Of a stretch of 64,000 nucleotides of DNA, positions 14,933 to 25,143 are shown piece after piece (position 1 is the first letter of the stretch; every line of letters begins with the position of its first letter). The notes under the pieces are model-generated. The model was not told where the DNA came from, did not search any database, and was given only the letters and a program-made list of their open reading frames with translations. The position numbers and the translations under genes were made by a program. This stretch comes from Cupriavidus taiwanensis (GTDB lineage: Bacteria; Pseudomonadota; Gammaproteobacteria; Burkholderiales; Burkholderiaceae): positions 186,001 to 250,000 of the forward strand of contig NZ_LT977070.1 in NCBI RefSeq assembly GCF_900250075.1, written 5' to 3'.

Positions 14933-17365
14933 CTATGCCAGTTTAACGAACAGGATCGAGATCTGCGCACCGACGATCTCGGCACCTTCCATGCGATTGC
15001 GCAGTTCGATGCGCGCGCCGTGTTCGTCAATGATCTTCTTTACCATCGCGAGCCCGAGACCCGTGCCCTTGGCTTTGGTGGTCACATAAGGCTCGAACGC
15101 ACGGCTCAGGATGCGTGGTGCAAAACCGGGACCATTGTCCGCAATGGTGAGCTTGACGGCCTGCCGGTTCTCGCCGGCAGAATCTTTGTATTCTACAGTC
15201 TCGGTGTGCAGAGTGATATGGGGCGCCGCCCTACCGGCCGCGACGTTCTCCGCGGCCGCGTCCTGCGCGTTCTGCAGCAGGTTGTGGATGACCTGGCGCA
15301 GCTGCGTCGGATCGCCCTTGATCTCGGGCAGCGCACGGCCCAGCGTCGGATGGATCACCGGGTGCTCGTGCACCGCCGGATCGTCGATGCCGTACAGGTG
15401 CAGGACCTCGGCCACCAGGCTGTTGAGCTGCAGCGATTGCAGCACCGCCGGCGGCGTGCGCGCGTAGTCGCGGAAATCATCGACCATGCGCTTCATCGCG
15501 GCCACCTGGTTGACGATGGTGGCGGCACCGCGCTTGAGCACGTCGGCATCGGTGCCCTCGAGCTTGGGCGAGAGCTTCATCTGCAGGCGCTCGGCCGAGA
15601 GCTGGATCGGCGTGAGCGGATTCTTGATCTCGTGTGCCAGGCGCCGTGCCACCTCGCCCCACGCCACCGAGCGTTGAGCGGAAATCACATCGGAAATATC
15701 GTCGAAGACGATCACATAGCCGGGCTCGTCGCGCTCGCCGCCCGGCAGGCGCGCGCCGCGCACCAGCAGCGTCAGCGGCTGCTCTTCGCCCTGCGGCAGC
15801 TCGATCTGCTTCTGCCAGTGCTCGGCGCCGCCCAGCACCTCGCTGGTGTTCTGGTCCGAGAAGGCCTGGCGCACGATCTCGCCGAACGGGCCCATGCCGG
15901 GGATCTGTTCCATCGGCAGGCCCATCACCGCGCCGAACGGCTGGCGGAAGATGCGCTCGGCGCCAGGGTTGGCGGTAATCAGCACGAAGCGGCGGTCGAA
16001 CACCAGCACGCCCGCGGTGAGGTTCTGCAGCACGCTTTCGAGGTAGGCCTTCGACTGCTCCAGCGCGGCGCGGTTTTCTTCCACGGCCAGGCGCGCCTCG
16101 GCCAGCTGGCGCGTCATCTGGTTGAACTGCTGGGTGAGCATGCCCAGCTCGTCGCGGCTCTTCAGCTCGCGCTTGGGCGACAGATCGCCCTCGGCCACTT
16201 CCTTGGTCCCCTGCAGCAGCATCAGCAGCGGGCGCGCCAACTGGCCGCCGAGCAGCAGCGCCAGCATCACCGCGATAAACACCGCCAGGAACAGCGTCAG
16301 TGTCAGCGTGCCGATATACATCTTGCGCAGGCCGGTGCGGCCCAGCGCCTTCTCCTGGTATTCCTGGTACGCGCGCTGGACCTCGTCGGCATTGCGCGCG
16401 AGCACTGCCGGCACCGGGTGCAGTACCTGCAGGTAGCGCTCTTCGCGCACGGTTTCGCCGACCAGGCCGAAGCCGCTCGACGGCGAATCCTCGGGGCTGC
16501 GCTCCACCGACAGGCCCGAGCCGGCCCAGCGCGGCGAGCGGGACAGCGCACGCGGTGCGCTGGCGGCACCGACCGTATCCTGCGCGGGGCCCGGCGCCGC
16601 GCCCAGCGGAATGATCACGCGCAGGCGATACAGGTGGCTGCTGTCGACACGCTCGGCAGCCTGCCCGATATCGCTCGACGGATCGGTGCCGCCTTCCACC
16701 GCGGCATAGCCACCGGCCAGCCGCGCCTGTTCCGCCAGCACGCCGGAAGGCAGGTCCGGCACCAGCGAGGCATAGTTGCTGGAAGCCGATGCCAGCACGC
16801 GGCCACTGCCGGTGAAGATCGCGGCTTCCTGCACGCCGTACTGCTCGCGCAGCCGGTTCAGCTGCAGCGAGGTGGCCACGCCGGACGCGCCGGCCAGCTG
16901 TTCGGACATCAGCCGTGCCTTGACCTGCAGGTCGGCCAGCGAGCTGTCGATGGTGGAGCGCCCCAGGTTCAGTCCGGCCTCGAGCGCGGTTTCCACGCGC
17001 ACGTCGAACCAGGATTCAATACTGCGCGAGACAAACTGCAGCGACACCAGGTAGATCAGCACGCCGGGCAGCACGCCCACCACGCCGAAGAACACCGCGA
17101 GCTTGGTCATCAGCCGCGTGCCGAACTTGCCGCGGCGATAGCGCAGCCACAGCGTGACCGCGAGCGCGCCGACGGTCAGCACCAGCAGCGCGCCGATCAC
17201 CAGGTTCACCTTGAACAGCAGGGTGAAATAGCGATCGAAGAATTCGGTATTGGCCGAGGCGCCGGCCAGCAGGCCCACCAGCACCAGCGCCAGGAACACG
17301 ATGATGCCGGCCACGACGCGGGACAGCACGCGCCGGAACCGGCTGTCCCACAACGGAGTGCTCAT
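14933..17365 (-). CDS. ntrY: NtrY-like sensor histidine kinase
   Basis: The 810-residue membrane kinase has two or three N-terminal hydrophobic segments (about residues 15-110), a long extracytoplasmic region, a further membrane segment near residue 355 (LTLTLFLAVFIAVMLALLLG), HAMP and PAS-like regions, the HisKA box RRLAHEIKNPLTPIQL near residue 590, and an HATPase domain with DNGPGF and GTGLGLAMV. This matches the NtrY architecture. NtrY/NtrX systems in proteobacteria control nitrogen, redox or envelope functions; the signal here is unknown. Its ATG overlaps the stop of the DUF4390 gene by four bases, so the two are translationally coupled. Confidence 0.93.
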   Translation of the reverse strand: MSTPLWDSRFRRVLSRVVAGIIVFLALVLVGLLAGASANTEFFDRYFTLLFKVNLVIGALLVLTVGALAVTLWLRYRRGKFGTRLMTKLAVFFGVVGVLPGVLIYLVSLQFVSRSIESWFDVRVETALEAGLNLGRSTIDSSLADLQVKARLMSEQLAGASGVATSLQLNRLREQYGVQEAAIFTGSGRVLASASSNYASLVPDLPSGVLAEQARLAGGYAAVEGGTDPSSDIGQAAERVDSSHLYRLRVIIPLGAAPGPAQDTVGAASAPRALSRSPRWAGSGLSVERSPEDSPSSGFGLVGETVREERYLQVLHPVPAVLARNADEVQRAYQEYQEKALGRTGLRKMYIGTLTLTLFLAVFIAVMLALLLGGQLARPLLMLLQGTKEVAEGDLSPKRELKSRDELGMLTQQFNQMTRQLAEARLAVEENRAALEQSKAYLESVLQNLTAGVLVFDRRFVLITANPGAERIFRQPFGAVMGLPMEQIPGMGPFGEIVRQAFSDQNTSEVLGGAEHWQKQIELPQGEEQPLTLLVRGARLPGGERDEPGYVIVFDDISDVISAQRSVAWGEVARRLAHEIKNPLTPIQLSAERLQMKLSPKLEGTDADVLKRGAATIVNQVAAMKRMVDDFRDYARTPPAVLQSLQLNSLVAEVLHLYGIDDPAVHEHPVIHPTLGRALPEIKGDPTQLRQVIHNLLQNAQDAAAENVAAGRAAPHITLHTETVEYKDSAGENRQAVKLTIADNGPGFAPRILSRAFEPYVTTKAKGTGLGLAMVKKIIDEHGARIELRNRMEGAEIVGAQISILFVKLA

Positions 17366-18207
17366 GGCTGGCTCGGGGCCGGCTGCGCCAGCATCGCCGG
17401 CGACAACGCGTACGAGACGGCCTGCAGGTACAGGCCACGCCCTTCCATCGGGCCACGCTCATTGGCCGCGGCGGGTGCCGAGGCCGCAGCCGGGGCAGGC
17501 ATGGCGGGCGAGGCCGGCAACGCAGGCAATGCCGGTGGCGGTGCCGGCGGCTGAGGCTGCGGCGGTGGCGCGGGCGGCGTGCTCAGGTCGGTCGGCACGG
17601 TGTAGGTGAAGCGCCGCCAGTCGGACGCCAGGTTCCAGTCGCGCGTGTTGACGGCGTTGATCTGGAACGGCTTGGGCAATTGCGACAGGTCCAGCCGCAT
17701 GCGCACTTCGGCGTTGTAGGTCTCGCCGGGCTTGACCGCGTTGCGCTCGAACACGCGCCAGCCGCGCACGCGCTGGATAAACTGCAGCGCGCTCTTCAGC
17801 CGCGTGAACGGCAGCTGCAGGCCGCCGGTGGAGATGCGGTACTGGCGCGTCAGCGGCTGGTACGACAGGCGCACGCTGCGGGTGGTGTTGACCGGCTTGT
17901 CGTCGAACCAGTACCAGCGCGAGCGCGACAGCTGGAAGTCGACCGCGAAATACAGCGAGATGCCCTTGTGCAGCGCGTCCTCGAGCGCGGGCGGCAGGTC
18001 GAAGTCGAAGCTGGCGGCAAGCTCGAAGCCGCCGTCCTGGTATTCGACGCGGGCCTCGGTGGCCTCGATGACCTGTGCCTGCGCCGCGCGCGGCAGCCAC
18101 AGCACGGCGACCAGCGCCAGCAGCAGCGCGAGGGCCCAGCGCGCCACCCGTCGGTGGCGGAGGTCCACTTCAACGCGAAAGCCTGACAGGCGCGGCGTGC
18201 TCGGCAT
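17362..18207 (-). CDS. DUF4390 domain protein
   Basis: This 281-residue protein has a signal peptide or anchor near residues 22-45 (WALALLLALVAVLWLP, AAQAQ) followed by a DUF4390 body, for example LHKGISLYFAVDFQLSRSRW and FQINAVNTRDWNLASDWRRF. The C-terminus is a Pro/Ala-rich tail of about 60 residues. The function is unknown; DUF4390 genes recur beside ntrY and rsmB in Burkholderiales, which suggests an envelope role linked to the kinase. The gene starts nine bases after the rsmB stop and overlaps ntrY by four bases, forming an rsmB-DUF4390-ntrY-ntrX-like operon. Confidence 0.88.
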   Translation of the reverse strand: MPSTPRLSGFRVEVDLRHRRVARWALALLLALVAVLWLPRAAQAQVIEATEARVEYQDGGFELAASFDFDLPPALEDALHKGISLYFAVDFQLSRSRWYWFDDKPVNTTRSVRLSYQPLTRQYRISTGGLQLPFTRLKSALQFIQRVRGWRVFERNAVKPGETYNAEVRMRLDLSQLPKPFQINAVNTRDWNLASDWRRFTYTVPTDLSTPPAPPPQPQPPAPPPALPALPASPAMPAPAAASAPAAANERGPMEGRGLYLQAVSYALSPAMLAQPAPSQP

Positions 18208-18216
18208 CGGATCAGA

Positions 18217-19656
18217 TCAGGCGCGTTTCTGGAAGCGGGCGTAGAAGAAGCCATCGTGATCGGATGGCAGGCTGGTACCGTCGGTGCGGCCGGTGCTGTC
18301 AAGGGTGGCCTTGTCACCGTCCGCGCCCGCGGCAAGCGTTGCATGGGTGCCGGGCAGCAGCTGTCCCGGCGCCTGCAATCGTATCGCATCTGCCAGTTGC
18401 TCACCAAACCAGCGCGCCTGCTCCTCGCCCTCCGTTGGAAAAATAGAACAGGTGACATAGACCAGGATGCCGCCCGGCTTGAGCAGCGGCCACAGCTGCG
18501 AGACGATGCGGCGCTGCTCGGTGATCAGCTTGGCGATATCGGTTTCGCGGCGCAGCCAGCGGATATCGGGATGGCGCCGCACGATGCCCGAGGCCGAGCA
18601 CGGCACGTCGGCGAGGATGCGGTCGAAGAGTTGCCCGTCCCACCAGTCGGCGGGCCGGCTGGCATCGCCGACCACGATCTTTGCCGACTTGCCAAGGCGC
18701 GCCAGGTTCTCGCCGATGCGGGTGGCGCGCTGCGCGTCGCTTTCGACCGCGGTCACTTCGATATCGGCCAGCTCCAGCAAATGTCCGGTCTTGCCGCCGG
18801 GCGCCGCGCAGGCATCGAGCACGCGCATGCCGTCGGCCACCTCGAGCAACGGCGCGGCCAGTTGCGCGCCGGCGTCCTGCACCGAGACCGCGCCTTCGGC
18901 AAAGCCGGGCAGCTGGTTCACCGGCACCGCGCGCACCAGGCGCACCGCCTGCGGACCGACGACGTGCCCGGCCAGGCCGGCGTTGGCGAGGTCGGTGCGG
19001 TACTGCTGCACCGACACGCGCGCGGTGTTGACGCGCACCGTCATCGGCGGGCGCACGTTGGCACTGGCGGCCAGCGCCATCCACTGGTCGGGGTAGGCCT
19101 CGCGCAGCATGCGCAGCCACCACGGCGGCAGGTTCCAGCGCGCCTGCTCGTCGCGGTTGACTTCAGCGAGCAGGGCCTTGCGCTCGCGCAGGAAACGGCG
19201 CAGCACCGCGTTGACCAGTCCGCGCGCATGCGCGGTCTTGGGTTCGGAGGCGGCCGCGCTGACGGCCTGGTCGACCACCGTGAAGGTGCTGTAGCCCGGA
19301 CGGCCGGCGTCGGTATCGTGGCGCGCCGGGTCGGCGCCGTCGTGCCGCTCGCGCGGGCCCGGCCCGTGTTCCAGCAACAGCGCCAGCGCTACTGCCAGCA
19401 GCGAATCGACCTGCGCGCCGGGCGGCCGCGTCACCAGTCTGGTCACCAGCGCGCGCGCAGTGCCGAACTGGCGCATGGTGCGGTAGGCGATGTCCTGCAG
19501 CGCGCCGCGCGTGGCGGCGTCGCGCACTCGGTCGAGCTTCAGTTGTGCGGCGGCGTCTTCGATCGCCTGGGGCAAGGCCGTGCCTTCGCTGACGGCGCGC
19601 ACCGCGGTGGCGGCACCAAGCATCTGGAAGGCAAGCGAATCGGGAGGCAGGCGCAT
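18217..19656 (-). CDS. rsmB: 16S rRNA (cytosine-967-C5)-methyltransferase
   Basis: From ATG 19656 the protein has 479 residues. The first third is a NusB-like RNA-binding domain. The methyltransferase domain has the SAM motif DACAAPGGKTGHL, and the two catalytic cysteines lie in DVPCSASGIVRRHPD and VTCSIFPTEGEEQ. RsmB methylates C967 in helix 31 of 16S rRNA. A TTG at 19722 would add 22 residues but sits inside the T-run of the htpX terminator, and MRLPPDSLAFQ is the family-like start. An insertion around GPGPRERHDGADPARHDTDA lengthens the N-domain. No strong ribosome-binding site is visible. Confidence 0.93.
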   Translation of the reverse strand: MRLPPDSLAFQMLGAATAVRAVSEGTALPQAIEDAAAQLKLDRVRDAATRGALQDIAYRTMRQFGTARALVTRLVTRPPGAQVDSLLAVALALLLEHGPGPRERHDGADPARHDTDAGRPGYSTFTVVDQAVSAAASEPKTAHARGLVNAVLRRFLRERKALLAEVNRDEQARWNLPPWWLRMLREAYPDQWMALAASANVRPPMTVRVNTARVSVQQYRTDLANAGLAGHVVGPQAVRLVRAVPVNQLPGFAEGAVSVQDAGAQLAAPLLEVADGMRVLDACAAPGGKTGHLLELADIEVTAVESDAQRATRIGENLARLGKSAKIVVGDASRPADWWDGQLFDRILADVPCSASGIVRRHPDIRWLRRETDIAKLITEQRRIVSQLWPLLKPGGILVYVTCSIFPTEGEEQARWFGEQLADAIRLQAPGQLLPGTHATLAAGADGDKATLDSTGRTDGTSLPSDHDGFFYARFQKRA

Positions 19657-19721
19657 ATCGGTCAGGCGGCGGATCAGGCAGCGGGTAAGGCGTGAATCGG
19701 GAAGGCGCGGAGCACGGGCCA

Positions 19722-19755
19722 AAAAAAGCCCGCCGGTCCACGCGGAACAGCGGGC
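19722..19755 (-). terminator. Rho-independent terminator of htpX
   Basis: GCCCGC (19728-19733) pairs with GCGGGC (19750-19755) and is followed on the minus strand by seven T. It lies between htpX and rsmB and separates the two transcription units, at least in part. Confidence 0.75.
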
Positions 19756-19798
19756 AGTTTACCTTGTGACGGGGCCGCGCCCCGGATTTCCGGCGCGC

Positions 19799-20659
19799 TC
19801 AGACGGGATAGGTGCCGGTCTGTGCCATCTGCATCAGGCGCGCAATGCGTTCCTCGGTGGCCGGATGGGTCGAGAACAGGTTGGCGATGCCGCCGCCGGA
19901 CAGCGGGTTCATGATCATCATCTGCGCCGTGGCCGGATGCTCCTCGGCCGCCTGGAACGGGATGCCCTGCGCGTAGCGGTGGATCTTGTCCAGCGCGCTG
20001 GCCAGCGCCTGCGGGTCGCCGCTGATCTCGGCGCCGCCGCGGTCGGCTTCGAATTCGCGCGCGCGCGAGATCGCCATCTGGATCAGCGAGGCCGCCAGCG
20101 GCGCCAGGATCGCCACCGCAATGCTGGCGATGGGATTGGTGCGGTTGCCGTTCTCGTCGCGCCCGCCGAAGAACATCGCCATATTGGCCAGCGCCGAAAT
20201 CGCACCGGCCATGGTGGCGGCGATGGTCGAGGTCAGGATGTCGCGGTGGCGCACGTGCGCCAGCTCGTGCGCCATCACGCCGCGCAGCTCGCGCTCGGAC
20301 AGCACGCGCAGGATGCCGGTGGTGGCGGCCACCGCGGCGTGCTCCGGGTTGCGGCCGGTGGCAAAGGCGTTGGGCGCGTCTTCGTTGATCAGGTAGACGC
20401 GCGGCATCGGCAGGCCGGCGCGTTGCGCCAGGTCCTGCACCATGCCGTAGAACTGCGGCGCGCTGCCGGCATCGACTTCCTGCGCGTTGTACATGCGCAA
20501 GACCATCTTGTCCGAGAACCAGTAGGAGAAGAAGTTCATGCCGAGCGCGAGCAGCAGCGCCATCATCATGCCGCTGCGTCCGCCGATCATGCCGCCGATG
20601 ACGATGAACAGCGCCGTGATGGCCGCCATCAGCATGAAGGTCTTGACCCAGTTGAACAT
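19799..20659 (-). CDS. htpX: Zinc metalloprotease HtpX homologue
   Basis: The 286-residue M48 peptidase has the zinc motif [10 protein letters not shown] (HExxH) near residues 131-140 and a downstream glutamate in [11 protein letters not shown] near 203-213. Hydrophobic segments are at about residues 7-24, 30-50, 150-170 and 182-200. HtpX is an inner-membrane protease that helps FtsH clear misfolded membrane proteins and responds to envelope stress. It starts with [18 protein letters not shown]. The length equals the family norm. It lies downstream of fmt on the same strand with a gap of about 180 bp, so a separate promoter is possible. Confidence 0.95.
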   Translation of the reverse strand: MFNWVKTFMLMAAITALFIVIGGMIGGRSGMMMALLLALGMNFFSYWFSDKMVLRMYNAQEVDAGSAPQFYGMVQDLAQRAGLPMPRVYLINEDAPNAFATGRNPEHAAVAATTGILRVLSERELRGVMAHELAHVRHRDILTSTIAATMAGAISALANMAMFFGGRDENGNRTNPIASIAVAILAPLAASLIQMAISRAREFEADRGGAEISGDPQALASALDKIHRYAQGIPFQAAEEHPATAQMMIMNPLSGGGIANLFSTHPATEERIARLMQMAQTGTYPV

Positions 20660-20840
20660 TGCGGTGATCTCCGTGAAATCGTGACGCGCCCCGGAAAAGC
20701 TGACGCGATGCCCGTTAGATAGGGGCCGATCGCAGAAAATTCAACGGCCGTCCAACGGCCTTTGCAATGTTGCTCAGCCGCAGGCAGGGAGGCGCCGTGC
20801 GCGGCACATCAAGCGTCATGTGCGCCAAACGGCTGCCCGA

Positions 20841-21854
20841 TCAAGCCGCCGCTGCGCCGTCGCCTGGCACCACGCAGCGCGTGCCCGGCGGCAGCGGCAA
20901 GGCTTGCAGGAACTGCTGCGCCGGCTGGCGGCGGCCGCCCGGCTTCTGCAGTTCGGTGACCTGCAGCGCGCTGCCCGCGCCGCACGCGATCAGGATGCCG
21001 GCGGCATCTGCCGCCAGCACCGTGCCGGGCGGATGCGGCAGGCTGCTGGCCGCCGCCAGCGGCACGGCCTGCCAGCACTTGATCACGGTGTCGCCCACCT
21101 GCACCGTCGCGCCCGGGAACGGGTTGAAGGCGCGCACCTGGTTGGCCAGTTCGGCGGCCGGGCGGCGCAGGTCCAGCGGGGCTTCGTCCTTGGCGATCTT
21201 CTCGGCGTAGGTGACGCCTTGTTCCGGTTGCGGCGTGGCCGGCAGCGGCCGGCCGGCATCCAGTTGCCGCAGCGCCTCGACGATCATGCGTGCGCCGAGC
21301 GCGGCCAGGGTGTCGTGCAGCGTGCCGGTGGTGTCGTCCGCGCCGATCGGCACCGCCTCGCGCGTGAGCATGTCGCCGGTGTCCAGGCCTTCGTCCATCT
21401 GCATCAGCGTGATGCCGGTCTCGGCGTCGCCTGCCTCGATGGCGCGGTGGATCGGCGCCGCGCCACGCCAGCGCGGCAGCAGCGAGCCATGGATATTCAG
21501 GCAGCCGAGCCGAGGCAGCGCCAGCACCTCGGCCGGCAGGATCAGGCCGTAGGCCGCCACCACCATGACATCCGGGGCGACGCCGCTAAGCGTTTCGATG
21601 GCCGCTGTGGCTTCTTCGGGATACTTGCCCTGGCGGCGCAGCGAACGCGGCTGCAGCACCGGCGCCAGGCCATGGGTGACGGCGAACTGCTTCACCGGGC
21701 TGGCCTGCAGCTGCATGCCGCGGCCGGCGGGCCGATCGGGCTGGGTCAGCACCGCGACCACCGGAAAGCCGGCGGCGTGGATGGCTTCCAGCGCGACGCG
21801 CGCAAACTCGGGCGTGCCGGCAAAGGCGACACGCAAGGGGCTGGCTTGGGACAT
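20841..21854 (-). CDS. fmt: Methionyl-tRNA formyltransferase
   Basis: This enzyme of 337 residues adds a formyl group from 10-formyl-THF to initiator Met-tRNA. It begins [20 protein letters not shown], with the FMT signature GTPEFA. The catalytic region includes [21 protein letters not shown] (Asn, His) and [10 protein letters not shown] (Asp) at about residues 108-155. The C-terminal tRNA-binding domain follows. The ATG at 21854 is preceded by GGAAA; a start at 21881 would add nine unneeded residues. It is downstream of def on the same strand, the usual def-fmt pair that works together at initiation and after synthesis. Confidence 0.96.
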   Translation of the reverse strand: MSQASPLRVAFAGTPEFARVALEAIHAAGFPVVAVLTQPDRPAGRGMQLQASPVKQFAVTHGLAPVLQPRSLRRQGKYPEEATAAIETLSGVAPDVMVVAAYGLILPAEVLALPRLGCLNIHGSLLPRWRGAAPIHRAIEAGDAETGITLMQMDEGLDTGDMLTREAVPIGADDTTGTLHDTLAALGARMIVEALRQLDAGRPLPATPQPEQGVTYAEKIAKDEAPLDLRRPAAELANQVRAFNPFPGATVQVGDTVIKCWQAVPLAAASSLPHPPGTVLAADAAGILIACGAGSALQVTELQKPGGRRQPAQQFLQALPLPPGTRCVVPGDGAAAA

Positions 21855-22006
21855 GGCAGTTTCCGTGGCCGGAAATGGCACCGGCCGCTATAGCGGCCGG
21901 TATCGTGGTTCTTCGGAAGTCATAAAGATAACAGACCCCGCGCCGCTGCCGCACGCGGGTGGCCGGATTCCGGCGCGCTGTTACATCTTTATTGCCGCCG
22001 CGCGGC

Positions 22007-22513
22007 TTACATGCGGGTGCGTTCGCGCTTCTGCAGCTTGCTCTTGATACGGTTGAGCTTGAGCGGCGACAGGTACTCGACGAAGACCTTGCCGCGCAGG
22101 TGGTCGATCTCGTGCTGGATGCAGACTGCCAGCAGGTCGTCGGCATCGAGCTCGAAGCTTTCGCCTTTCTCGTTGAGCGCGCGCACGCGCACGCGGTCAG
22201 GGCGCTCGACCCGGTCATAGACCTCAGGTACCGACAGGCAGCCCTCTTCCCACACCTTGCGGTTGTCGCTGGCCCAGACGATCTCCGGGTTGATGAAGAC
22301 CTGGAGCTGGTCGCGCGTTTCCGAGACGTCGATCACCACCACCTGCTCGTGCACGTTGACCTGGGTCGCTGCCAGGCCGATGCCGGGCGCTTCGTACATG
22401 GTTTCCGCCATGTCCTTGACCAGCTGGCGGATGCGGTCGTCCACCGCGGCCACGGGTTTGGCGACGGTGTGCAGGCGGGGATCGGGGTAGGTCAGGATGT
22501 CGAGTTTTGCCAT
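22007..22513 (-). CDS. def: Peptide deformylase
   Basis: The 168-residue protein has the three motifs of peptide deformylase: GIGLAATQV (residues 44-52), [10 protein letters not shown] (near 91-100) and [10 protein letters not shown] (near 134-143), which together hold the active metal, Cys and two His. It removes the N-formyl group from nascent proteins. The ATG at 22513 ([14 protein letters not shown]) is the conserved start; a TTG 15 bases upstream has no support. It heads the def-fmt pair and is divergent from the LysM gene; the gap of about 160 bp should hold both promoters. Confidence 0.96.
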   Translation of the reverse strand: MAKLDILTYPDPRLHTVAKPVAAVDDRIRQLVKDMAETMYEAPGIGLAATQVNVHEQVVVIDVSETRDQLQVFINPEIVWASDNRKVWEEGCLSVPEVYDRVERPDRVRVRALNEKGESFELDADDLLAVCIQHEIDHLRGKVFVEYLSPLKLNRIKSKLQKRERTRM

Positions 22514-22673
22514 GATGCTGGGGCGCAACGCCGGCTGCTGCCGGCAACCAGGCCGCGTTGCGGCGCCGGATGTTTACATGCAGAATCGGGGCGCAAGTAC
22601 AAAAATTCAAGGCGCGCCGCAACAGGCACGCTCTCCCGGGTCAATCCGGCCGAACCACCGGCCGGTCAGGAAA

Positions 22674-23852
22674 ATGCGCGATCTTACCAAAGAACACCAG
22701 GCGGCGTCGGGCCGCAGGCTGCACGCGTCCATCCCCAGATTTCTTGCTTATCCGTTACTGAGTGCCGCGGCCTTCACCGCCGCGCTGCCGACGCTGGCGG
22801 CGGACCTGACGGTCACGGCGGCCCAGCAGGCCGAAGCCGAGCGTACCTACCGGCACGGAATTCCCGTGGCCGATCTTGCCGCCAACGCGCCATCGCAATA
22901 TACGGTGCGCGCCGGCGACACGCTGTGGGGCATCTCGGGCCGCTTCCTGCGCCAGCCGTGGCGCTGGCCCGAGCTATGGGGCATGAACCGGCAGCAGATC
23001 CGCAACCCGCACCTGATCTACCCGGGCCAGATCCTGTATCTGATCCAGCGCGACGGACGTGCCTGGCTGTCGACCACGCCGGGCGGCAGCGATACCGTGC
23101 GCCTGTCGCCGCAGATGCGCAGCGGCGCCGCCGACAGTGCCGCCATCCTGAGCATCCCGGCCGCCGAGATCGAGCCCTTCCTGATCCGGCCGCTGGTGGT
23201 CGACCAGGGCACGCTGGACACCTCGGCGCGCATCGTGGCGGTGTCGGAATCGCGCGTCATTTTGGGCCGCGACGACACCGGCTATGCGCGCGGCATCCCC
23301 GCCGAGGCGCCGCAGGGCAGTGACTGGCAGGCCTACCGCCCCCTCACCCCGGTGCGCGATCCCGTGACCCAGGCCGTGCTCGGCTACGAGGCCGAATATG
23401 AAGGCAATGTGCGCCTGGCGCGTGGCGCGCAGGGCCCGGACGCGGTCTCGACCATGCAGGTCACGCAGGCCAGGCAGGAGATGGGCGTCGGCACGCTGCT
23501 GATGCCGCAGCCAGCGCGCGAAGCCTTGCGCTACGTGCCGCACGCGCCCGATGCCCAGCTCGACGGCCGCGTCGCCAAGGTCTATGGCGGGGTGGAATTC
23601 GGTGGTGCCAGGCAGGTGGTGGTGCTCAACCTCGGCAGCCAGGCCGGGGTCGAGCCGGGCCATGTGCTGGCCCTGTCGCGCACCGGCGAAACCGTGACCG
23701 ACAAGACCGACAGCAACCGCGCCATCCGGCTGCCGGACGAGCGCTACGGGCTGGCCTTTGTCTTCCGCGTGTTCCCCGGCGTCTCGTATGCGCTGGTCAC
23801 CGACGCTTCCAACGTGATCGCGGTCGGCGACCGCGCCACCTCGCCGCGCTGA
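22674..23852 (+). CDS. LysM peptidoglycan-binding domain protein
   Basis: The 392-residue protein has a signal peptide with core LSAAAFTAALPTLAA near residues 28-43, then one LysM domain (SQYTVRAGDTLWGISGRFL, then NRQQIRNPHLIYPGQILYL) at about residues 73-124. LysM binds N-acetylglucosamine in peptidoglycan. The remaining 270 residues form a second domain of unknown function with repeated DGRVAKVYGGVEFGGARQVV-type strands. It is probably periplasmic. ATG 22674 is preceded by CAGGAAA, and the upstream codons lack a signal peptide. It is followed after seven bases by dprA, an arrangement common in this family of bacteria. Confidence 0.9.
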   Translation: MRDLTKEHQAASGRRLHASIPRFLAYPLLSAAAFTAALPTLAADLTVTAAQQAEAERTYRHGIPVADLAANAPSQYTVRAGDTLWGISGRFLRQPWRWPELWGMNRQQIRNPHLIYPGQILYLIQRDGRAWLSTTPGGSDTVRLSPQMRSGAADSAAILSIPAAEIEPFLIRPLVVDQGTLDTSARIVAVSESRVILGRDDTGYARGIPAEAPQGSDWQAYRPLTPVRDPVTQAVLGYEAEYEGNVRLARGAQGPDAVSTMQVTQARQEMGVGTLLMPQPAREALRYVPHAPDAQLDGRVAKVYGGVEFGGARQVVVLNLGSQAGVEPGHVLALSRTGETVTDKTDSNRAIRLPDERYGLAFVFRVFPGVSYALVTDASNVIAVGDRATSPR

Positions 23853-23859
23853 GCCGCTC

Positions 23860-25062
23860 TTGGTGACATCTCCGGCGGCGCCTGTCGGCGCCGCATCCCC
23901 TTGCCATGCCGGCGCCGGCGCGCCAGCCGCCATCCGCGATGCCGACGACCTGCAGGCATGGCTGCAACTGGCCTGTGCCCCGGGCGTCGGCCCGGTCGCG
24001 GTGCGCCTGCTGCTGGCGGCGTTCGGGCTGCCGCGGCAAGTGTTGTCGCAGAGCGTGACGGCGCTGTCCGCGGTGGTCCCGGTCAAGCTCGCCCGCGCGG
24101 TTTTGGCCAGGCCGGGGGCCGGCCTGCCGGCGCTGGTCGAACGCACGCTGGCGTGGCTGCGCACGCCCGGCAACCATCTGCTGACGCTGGCCGATGACGC
24201 CTACCCTCGCCGCCTGTTCGATCTGCACGACCCGCCGCCGCTGCTATATATCAGAGGCGATCCTGCGCTGCTGGGCCGCCCCGCGGTGGCCATCGTCGGC
24301 GCGCGCAATGCCACCGCGCAGGGCAAGCGCGATGCGCAGGCGTTCGGGCGCGAGCTGTCCGAGTCGGGCCTCACGGTGATCTCCGGCCTGGCGCTGGGTA
24401 TCGACGCCGCTGCCCATGCCGGCGGGCTGCTCGGTTGCGGCGGCACCGTCGCGGTCACGGGTACCGGAGCCGATCGGGTCTATCCCGCCGACAACCTGGC
24501 CCTGGCTCACGAGGTCGCCGAGCGCGGCGCCGTCGTCACCGAATTCCCGCTCGGCATGCAGGGCCTGCCGGCCAACTTCCCGCGCCGCAACCGCATCATC
24601 GCGGCGCTGGCGCACGGGGTGCTGGTGGTGGAGGCCGCGGCGCGCTCGGGCTCGCTGATCACCGCGCGGCTGGCCGCGGAACTCGGGCGCGAGGTGTTCG
24701 CGGTGCCGGGATCGATCCACGCGCCGCTGTCACAGGGCTGCCACCTGCTGATCCGCCAGGGCGCCAAGCTGGTCGAGCACACCGAGGACGTGCTCGAGGA
24801 GATCAACCTGGGGCCAGCCGCACCGGTGCTCGGCCAGCCGTCAGCACAGGCCGTGGCTTCGCCGCCGGCTTCGGATCAGTCTGAATTTGCCGATGCCGCC
24901 GACCCCCTGCTGGACGCCCTCGGCTACGATCCGGTTACGCTGGATGCGCTGTGCGAGCGCAGCGGCCAGCCCCCGGACGCCGCCGCGGCACGCCTGCTGG
25001 AGCTGGAACTGGCCGGGCATGTCGAGCGTCTACCGGGAAACCTGTTCCGACGCCTTGCGTGA
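23860..25062 (+). CDS. dprA: DNA processing protein DprA
   Basis: This protein of about 400 residues has an N-terminal SAM-like region, a central Rossmann fold (VAIVGARNATAQGKRDA, TVISGLALGIDAAAHAGGL, RSGSLITARLAAELGREVF) and a C-terminal winged-helix domain (DPLLDALGYDPVTLDALCER). DprA loads RecA onto incoming single-stranded DNA during transformation. The start is uncertain: TTG 23860 is the longest and GTG 23863 is adjacent; neither has a strong ribosome-binding site. The stop of the LysM gene is only seven bases away, so coupling is likely. No other competence gene is nearby. Confidence 0.93.
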   Translation: MVTSPAAPVGAASPCHAGAGAPAAIRDADDLQAWLQLACAPGVGPVAVRLLLAAFGLPRQVLSQSVTALSAVVPVKLARAVLARPGAGLPALVERTLAWLRTPGNHLLTLADDAYPRRLFDLHDPPPLLYIRGDPALLGRPAVAIVGARNATAQGKRDAQAFGRELSESGLTVISGLALGIDAAAHAGGLLGCGGTVAVTGTGADRVYPADNLALAHEVAERGAVVTEFPLGMQGLPANFPRRNRIIAALAHGVLVVEAAARSGSLITARLAAELGREVFAVPGSIHAPLSQGCHLLIRQGAKLVEHTEDVLEEINLGPAAPVLGQPSAQAVASPPASDQSEFADAADPLLDALGYDPVTLDALCERSGQPPDAAAARLLELELAGHVERLPGNLFRRLA

Positions 25063-25143
25063 AGGCCGCGCCGGGGCAGCGCGCGCAATACCGATACAAT
25101 CGCCGCTGTCCGTGTGTCGCGGGCACCTCATGATTCCGATGCC

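Noticed and set aside
15020..17554. 844-codon plus-strand open frame opposite ntrY
   Set aside because: It is the shadow of ntrY in high-GC DNA: low-complexity Arg/Gln/His-rich translation and no domain, whereas the minus strand encodes a complete kinase.
19656..19722. TTG 19722 as start of rsmB
   Set aside because: It sits in the T-run of the htpX terminator and adds residues unlike the family; MRLPPDSLAFQ is the natural start.
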